In this document: piece by piece, positions 57,601 through 64,000 of the stretch
Position numbering within the stretch: the stretch's first letter is position 1
Layout of the letters: each line of letters begins with the position of its first letter
Assembly: GCA_029959085.1 (NCBI GenBank)
Contig: JARWIR010000017.1
Location: 24,541,507 to 24,605,506, forward strand
Reading direction: 5' to 3'
Length of the DNA stretch: 64,000 bases
Origin: Nemophila menziesii
Lineage: Eukaryota; Streptophyta; Magnoliopsida; Boraginales; Hydrophyllaceae
Program-made: the position numbers and the translations under genes
The notes under the pieces: generated by a model
What the model was told of the DNA's origin: nothing
Database searches by the model: none
Seen by the model: only the letters and a program-made list of their open reading frames with translations

Positions 57601-58065
57601 ATAAAACTGAATAAGGGTTTAAGGATAAAAAACTAATTAAAAATTTAAAATTAGGTTTTTTATAGATTTCTTTTTAGTTATATAAGTAACAATTGAGATT
57701 TTTAGAAAATTATAAAATGTGGCTTCAATAATTTACGATCTTTTAGTTGTATGGTCATCTTTATGTGCTTTATAATTAGTTCACCTTTTGTGATATAAAG
57801 TCATGGGAAATTGTTATGAACATAACTTGAAGTAGTCACCTTTCCGCTCCGTGGCATATCTTAACACCGTCAGAAGTAGTAGCGTCATTTCATAGCCACA
57901 ATGAGTGTGGAGAAGCTTTTTTAGCCTTATCGTTTTAATTGCTTGCTTTTATAAAACCTTATCATCTAACTATCTACATGCATGAGTTTTGTACCAAAAA
58001 CAAAACGAGTTCATAGAAGGTGGCGGAAAATGTATAGAAGAATCCCGCCAAAACTTTAATTTTCA
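57601..58065. other. Intergenic, no gene recognised
   Basis: AT-rich sequence; the inverted pair tggcgg / cccgcca at about 58020 and 58045 is short and not called. Confidence 0.3.
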
Positions 58066-58115
58066 ACCTCGTGTTATTGCTTCCAAAAAAAAAAAAAAAA
58101 AGACCTCGTGTTATT
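58066..58115 (+). mobile_element. Very short poly-A retro-insertion flanked by acctcgtgttatt
   Basis: Perfect 13-bp direct repeats acctcgtgttatt (58066-58078, 58103-58115) flank a 24-bp insert, gcttcc followed by 17 A and a g. Same structure as the insertion at 51132-51174. Confidence 0.72.
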
Positions 58116-58199
58116 TAGATTCTCACTGAATTCCCACCACCTGGGTAGACTTCGTGCCTGTAGTGTTAGTTAACCTAAGCTATTAATTAATATAAAAGC

Positions 58200-61100
58200 A
58201 AAATACATTTTTTAATTTTTTAACTACGTGCTAAACAGAATCTATCATGGCTAAAACCACCCGATCTCAAGTCAAGAAAAACATGACACTAATAGAGCAT
58301 TGCCCTCCCACATGGCACTCCGTCTAGCATTACACGTAATTCAATTGACTAGACCGTTAAAACGACACATAATATGTTTAAAATGCATGTATCCATGCAG
58401 TTCGGCAATCTCTCCAATCCGCATTGCATACTACTTGACACACCACCACATTGCTGACGGCGACCGAATACCAGTGGCGGAACCACATTGACAATATGTA
58501 GGCTCAAGCCCACCCTCAAACTTTTGAAAAAAAAAACTTGTTTCCCTATAACCTAAAGCTGTTATAAAACCAGTTAATAATTCAATTATCATTTTTTAAA
58601 ATTATTATTAACTCTAAATATTAATAGTAAAAATAGAAGTTTAGATGATTCAATAATTTTTTTTTCAAATATTTCATAATAAAAACTGTATTTTTATTAA
58701 TTTTTTTTATTGTATTTATTTTTCATTATGTTTGATAATTAATGTTATATATCTTGATTATTTATAGTAAAATTCTTATTTATTTTTATATGATTCGTTA
58801 AGAATATGTGAATAGAAGTTTTTATTTATATTTGTTTGAGTATTCTTGAATATTTATTTTACTAAATTTATATTTTTTATATGATATTTAAGGTGTAAAA
58901 ATGAGATAAATAAGCAAATCGCAGTGCGGGAGATTGAATAAATTTTTTACTATTTTTTATAATTTTTTATTAGGTTATAATTTACGATATTATTGATTCG
59001 TGACATTTTTATAAGATAAAAACAAAAAAAAAACCCGGATTATTCTCGAAACTCTTTGTATTCAAGTTTATTCTCAATTTTTGTTCTGGATTCGCCACCA
59101 CCGAATAGCTTGAATGATATCAAGGTTATCCGAACAAATAATAATTTTGTTTCTTGAATCATCTTGACACGTCCTAGACGCTTCCAGCAAGACTCTTGCT
59201 TCTCCTTTCGACGCCGAGTCTACCATTATTGACCTTGAATTGATGTGTCACTGACCTGATTTGGTATCCAAACGTACTATCCTGATTCCACTAGGTTCAA
59301 CTTGATTCACAAAAGAGACATCGCATTTGATAATATTCCGTGTCTCTGCAAGTTCAGCTTCCATCCACACATGGTCAACTTGTTGCGTCCTTTTTCGAAC
59401 ATTATTTCTCGGTAAATCATCTTAGTCGTTTCCAAACAGATCTTTCTTCCCTGAATTTACTGCCCTAATGGTGTTGTTAGGGTCTAGATGTGTGTTCTCA
59501 TGAATAGTCTTCATATTTTATTTCCAGATATTCCATAACATGAGCAAGATATAAGTTGTCACAATCTTTTTGTCCCATCTCGACTTCTCAACCCCGACGT
59601 AAACTTTGCTAATCCACTCTCCAAGGTCATGCTCAACGTTATCGTCGATCCTAATTTGAAGAACAAAGCCTGCCCAGGTCTGTTTACAAAATGCACAAGA
59701 AAGTAGTAAATGATAAATAGTTTCCACTTGTTCATCACACCAGTAGCACCAGTTATCAGTATCACAATGTCTCATTTTAAGGTTCTTTCTGGTAGGCAAA
59801 ATATTCTTGCAAGCTTTCAAACAAAAGCACCAACTTTGTTCAATAGGTTTGATTTCCACACCATACTCCAAAAGGTGGGGTTATTCAGTTCCCCTTGAGT
59901 TGAAGATTGCATAGATCCAGATATCACTTTCAAAGTCAACGTATGATAACCCAATTTAGTTGTGTATTCTCTGGAACGCGTATGAGGCCACGTGAAAGTA
60001 TCCTGACCCTGCCGACAGGGGATTGTCATTTGCCCAATTTTGAAGAGAACCAGCTCTAAAAAGATCATATCTAACGTCTCCACGTCCCACTTGTCTTCTC
60101 CTTCCTTCATGAGTTGATCAACTGTCTAAAAGTTGTTCACTAGCTAGTTTGTCGCCAATACATCTAGACTTCAACCATTGGTGTTCCCATATATTTGTAC
60201 TCTCACCGATTCCAATTTGGATGATTCATTCCTGGATTAGCAGATCCCTTCCTTCTAGAATTCCTGTCCAGAACCAGAATCTACTCTGTCTCAATTTCAT
60301 GTCCAACAGGTCTTCTTTCAGATGGTAAATTCTTTTAAGCGGTTTGGCTGCCAAGGAATCCGGGTTTCGTAAAAGTCTCCATGCCTGTGTTGCGAGCAAA
60401 TCGGTGTTCATTCTTTTCAAATCTTTAAAACTCATCCCTCATATGATCTTTGCTAGTGTCAGTTTTTCCTAGGCTAGCCAATGAATCTAACGTATTTTAG
60501 AGAATACCACCAGAAATTGGCAAGATGTCATTTTCCTACAAAAGGTGTCAGGAAAAGAAAATATGGACATAGCATAAGCCGGTATTGCTTGTAGGACTGC
60601 TTTAATCAGAGTTTCCTTCCCTCCATCAAAGAGGAGTTTGGCCATCCATCCATGTGTTCTGGAGAAGACCGTAACCGCTATCCATGTTAATCCTTCCATC
60701 TTCGACCGCATTTGACAAAGTGGGATCCCTAAATATCCCACAAACTATTTATTCTTTAGTCTGAAGAAACTCCACGACATCCTTTCTTATGTTATCTGGG
60801 GTACTTATGTTAGAGAAAATCGACGACTTAGCAAAATTGACCCGCTACCCTGAGCTAGAGTAGTATGTTTCAGTACATTCCTGAAATTCATAGATCTCAT
60901 GTCCTTCCAGGGTTAGAAAATTTAAAGAGTCATCATAAAAAAGAAGGTGAAAGATTGTCGGGCAGTTACGGGTAATCTAAATCCCTATGAAAAATTTAAA
61001 TGTAACCTTATTCTCTATAAGACTGATGATGGATTCTGTCATAAGATAGAATAAAAAAGGAGATAAAGGGTCCCCCTAACTGATGCCTCTACGAGGCACA

Positions 61101-62683
61101 AAATTTGGCAATCGTTCCTCGTTTAGGTTAATTTGAAAAGAAACCGTTGAAATACAATTCTTAATCCAACCTATCCAACCTATCCAAACCTGACTGAAAC
61201 CAAGTTTTCCGAGCATAAGTATAATTGAATCCCATCTAACATGGCCATAATCTTTCTCCATGTGAAGTTTAATCGTCGGCAAGTGATGTTGACGCTTCTT
61301 TTTTCTTTTCATATAAAAATAGATATCATGTGCAATAATGATGTTGTCTTGGATCGCACTCCTTTTAATAATTGTTGATTGAGTTGGAGTTGTTATACTA
61401 TCCATGATTCCCTGCAGCCTGTTAGCTAAAAATCTTCAATATGATCTTATACCCAAATTTTACACATGAAATGGGCAAGTACTCCTTCACTACTTCTTGA
61501 GTATCTTCCTTAGGTACCAGTGTTATCAATGTTCTATTGCGGGATTGCGTCATATTTTATCATGTCCAAGTATTCCTGATAGAATTTGATGTTGAGTCCA
61601 TCCGGTCATGGAGCTTTAGTTGTTCCCATGTCAAACACTAATATCCTAACCTCTTCCATATCTAGAATATGACTGAGCATAATGTTCCTGTCATCGGTCA
61701 CTTTTTGAATAATAAATTTTACCGCCTCCTGCATATCAGATCCCCCCATGTCAGCAAAAAAATCACTGTAAAAATGTGAAAAGTTAAACTTCATAGTTTC
61801 GTATAAATTCGTCCAATTCCCATCATGATCCTTAATACTATTCTGTTTCAATTTCTTCTCTGGGTAGTAATGACGAAGAAGTATTTTGTACTTTTATTGC
61901 CAAAGTCAATCCAGTTTTTCCTTGCTTCGTGCACCCATTATTTCTCTTCTCTACTCCAGAGGCTGTGCAGTTGTGCACGAATAATGAGCTTCCAATCCTG
62001 AGATATCAGTGAATAGGGAGCATTCTTAAGCCTGATTTGATCATTCTCTAGTTCCTTGATACACACTTTGTTGTTTGGGAATATGTGCTTACTCCAAACC
62101 TCCACTGCTACTGAAGTGTCGTGACCATTGTCCAATAAATAAAGAAGAGTCTCAACTTTTCCTTGGGCCCCATGCCTCCTGTATCACTATCCTGCAATCT
62201 TGGTGATCCATCTAAAGTGTTTCAAATTTTAAATATATTTAATATTTTTTGATTCGTCCATTCATGAAAAGTATCAGCGACGAGTGGTCAGATCCAATAG
62301 CTGGGGGTACAAAGACCACCGCATTTGGAAACTTAACACTCAAATATGTACTTGCAAAAACACGATCAATCTTTGTTTTTACTAGTTCATTGTCCATTAG
62401 TTGATTGTACCAGGTGTAGAAGTTCCCTTAAGACTTCAATTCATATAGAGAGATAGACGCAATAGAAGTATTAAAACTAAGGATGTGTTGAAGATTAGCA
62501 GGGGTGCAACTATATATCTTCCCCGAGCTAAGGATATCATTAAAATCATCGATAATAATCCCTTGTTCGTCATGATTCTCTCTCCATTTAGTCAACGTGT
62601 TCCATAATACAAGTCGGTCCTTATAGGCCGATGATGGGTCTTGGGGTGTTATAAAACAATGAAGTGAAAATAGAGGAACCACT
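58200..62683 (-). pseudogene. LINE ORF2 with C-terminal RNase H, interrupted by a hAT MITE
   Basis: Third LINE of the window, a different L1 lineage. From its 5' side: endonuclease end with IIIDDFNDIL (62428-62682), linker (61606-61851), RT fingers/palm with DNIIIAHDIY, IKLHMEKDYGHVRWD and GFSQVWIGWI in 61076-61405, the catalytic box as FYDDSLNF near 60930 (Tyr where Ala is usual), RT thumb (YLGIPLCQMRSK), zf-RVT with CYWCDEQVETIYHLLLSC (59518-59871), then an RNase H-like region (IKCDVSFVN near 59320, ICSDNLDIIQAI ending at 59108). The hAT MITE 58472-59100 splits RNase H, which resumes at 58471 downward. Many stops; ORF1 and the 5' end are cut away by the gypsy LTR at 62684. Confidence 0.87.
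58472..59100. mobile_element. hAT-like MITE in the LINE RNase H region, 629 bp
   Basis: Left end CAGTGGCGGAACCA at 58472; right end tggattcgccacca to 59100 (reverse complement TGGTGGCGAATCCA, 10 of 14 matching). Flanks ccgaatac (58464-58471) and ccgaatag (59101-59108) form an 8-bp duplication with one mismatch. CAGTGGCGGA-type ends are typical plant hAT. The interior is extremely AT-rich and non-coding. Confidence 0.8.
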
Positions 62684-64000
62684 ATACCGTAAGTGCATGG
62701 TTGTCCAATTAATACTCTGATAAATCGGGTTTCGTTCGCAGGGACAGATAGTTATAACTCTAGTATTACTCAAACAGTAGAAGTAGTTGTTGAACAAAAA
62801 AGTTAATTGATAAGATTTTTGTTTGGTTTTTCTAAAACTAAAGATGCAATAAAGTAAAGTACTAAATTAATTAACTGAAAAGAAAATAATGCAATAAATA
62901 AGACTGGACGCAAGATGAGAAGGGTACTTGAGTCTCGCAAGGTTTTCACCTAAACTCTACAATTAATGTTTCTGTTTAAGGGATAAATAGGTATATTGTG
63001 CTAGTCAGGACTCTAATATCTCCTAACCCCCGTCAGGGTGAACTTAGGAGCTATCCTATGACACTATAAACCCCGTCAGGGCGATTATATCTACTTTTAA
63101 ATGATTAAGTTTCTTACCTCATTAGTTGCATGGTTAGTCAAGCCCGTGAGGGTCATTGACGGATACTACATGTTTATTATTTAGGTTTGCAATTAAACCC
63201 CCGCGTCAAGGTGATCACCTTGCCACTAAAGTGAATAGCTTAATTACTGAAACCTATTTCTAATTGATCAGATTAAAAATAGTAAATAAGCGTAAGATAA
63301 TAGTCAACACAAAATAATGAATTTAAATTAAATAATTAAATCCCAAATTCAAAAAACATAAATTAAAGAGATTAGGGTTCAACCCATAATGCGATTCTCA
63401 AGTACTGAATGATTTAGCTCATGTTCAAATTAAAAACTGAAATAAAATAAAGGAAAGACATGTTCCTAAATTACATAAATAAAATAAATAACCTAATTGG
63501 AGCGTTGGATTGTCTGTTGTTGGAAGAAAGAGAATTCTTCCAGCTCTAGTTTCTCCTCTGCCTACTGCTCTTGACTTCTCTCTTTTAATTTTAAGCGTAG
63601 AATGAATTGTGTATTCGGATAGAGGTCTAAAGGTCTATTTATAATGAAAAGGATGAATGCGATTTTTACTTAACGAATATAATTAAAATAATAAAAAGTC
63701 CAAATCTAATCTTCAATTCTCGTAAGTGGTGTACAATTGTTGGTAAAACGGCCATAACTTTTGCGTAACAACTCCAAATCACCTGATTCCAGTCGCTAAA
63801 TCTTCATAACTCAAAAACGAAACTTTACTATTTCAGGGCTCCAGGGCTGAATATGTGGCTAAGTGGCTCAAAAATCAGCAATTAGTAACAGCCTTCCAGA
63901 TTTGTAGTTTTTCTAGTCAACTCTTCGGGATATCTTTTCTTTCCTTTGACTCCTATCCTCAATCTAAGACTTTAATTCTCCCTTATCCTCCATGTATTGG
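62684..64000 (-). repeat. Gypsy LTR C, partial, runs off the right edge
   Basis: Same family as LTR A and B: shared blocks include accgtaagtgca, gacagatagttata, aatctcgcaaggt-type and tagggttca, and the 3' part near 63480-63980 (ggagcgttggatt, cctttgactcctat). It lacks about the first 70 bp of the LTR (the TGGTGTCTCC end and the caccacc block) and joins LINE sequence directly, so the left edge is truncated. More diverged from A and B than they are from each other. Confidence 0.8.

Overview
The window looks like nuclear DNA of a flowering plant (probably a eudicot). It is AT-rich, its genes carry GT-AG introns, and three recognisable plant genes sit in the first 10 kb. The remaining ~54 kb is almost entirely transposable-element (TE) sequence, much of it nested. 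Nothing bacterial or viral-replicon-like was seen. The species cannot be fixed from sequence alone.

Genic part (1-10.1 kb). 1-1225 (+) holds the last three exons of a plant glutamate-receptor-like channel (GLR); its 5' part lies outside the window. 7416-8558 (-) is a complete six-exon gene for the chloroplast-targeted immunophilin FKBP16-3. 9079-10127 (+) is a complete four-coding-exon gene for the shared RNA polymerase I/II/III subunit RPB8 (NRPB8). The last two are head-to-head and share a ~520 bp intergenic region. Small DNA transposons fill the space between GLR and FKBP16-3: a MITE at 3.2 kb, a hAT-like MITE at 4.9-5.6 kb and a Mutator-like element at 5.7-6.9 kb.

Nested block (11.4-27.1 kb). 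A Ty1/copia retrotransposon on the minus strand (LTRs 11374-11831 and 26671-27126, 5-bp target duplication gcata) is split in pol by a non-autonomous Ty3/gypsy element (14003-23706, duplication gtcat). The gypsy left LTR is in turn split by a short LINE-type element with an ORF1 but no reverse transcriptase (15043-17263, 12-bp duplication, poly-A). By eye the copia LTRs differ by roughly 5-6% and the gypsy LTRs by about 1%, which agrees with the nesting order.

27-34.8 kb. A truncated plus-strand gypsy element (LTR plus gag), an LTR fragment, a GC-richer stretch that may be a mitochondrial DNA insert, and a well-preserved hAT MITE (32515-33182) containing a tRNA-like pol III promoter relic.

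34.8-49.7 kb. A minus-strand LINE appears to be split by a gypsy tandem of the form LTR-internal-LTR-truncated internal. The gypsy pol carries a 469-bp MITE (39485-39953) with perfect 16-bp inverted ends. A decayed second copy of that MITE lies at 55349-55741.

49.7-64 kb. Low-complexity intergenic DNA with short duplications, two very short poly-A insertions, a 34-bp minisatellite around GTACGTAC motifs, a third LINE (58.2-62.7 kb, minus) with a C-terminal RNase H domain interrupted by a hAT-like MITE, and at the right edge another gypsy LTR of the same family as the 36-44 kb element.

All calls are from reading the sequence; no database search was run. TE reading frames are broken almost everywhere and are described as remnants.
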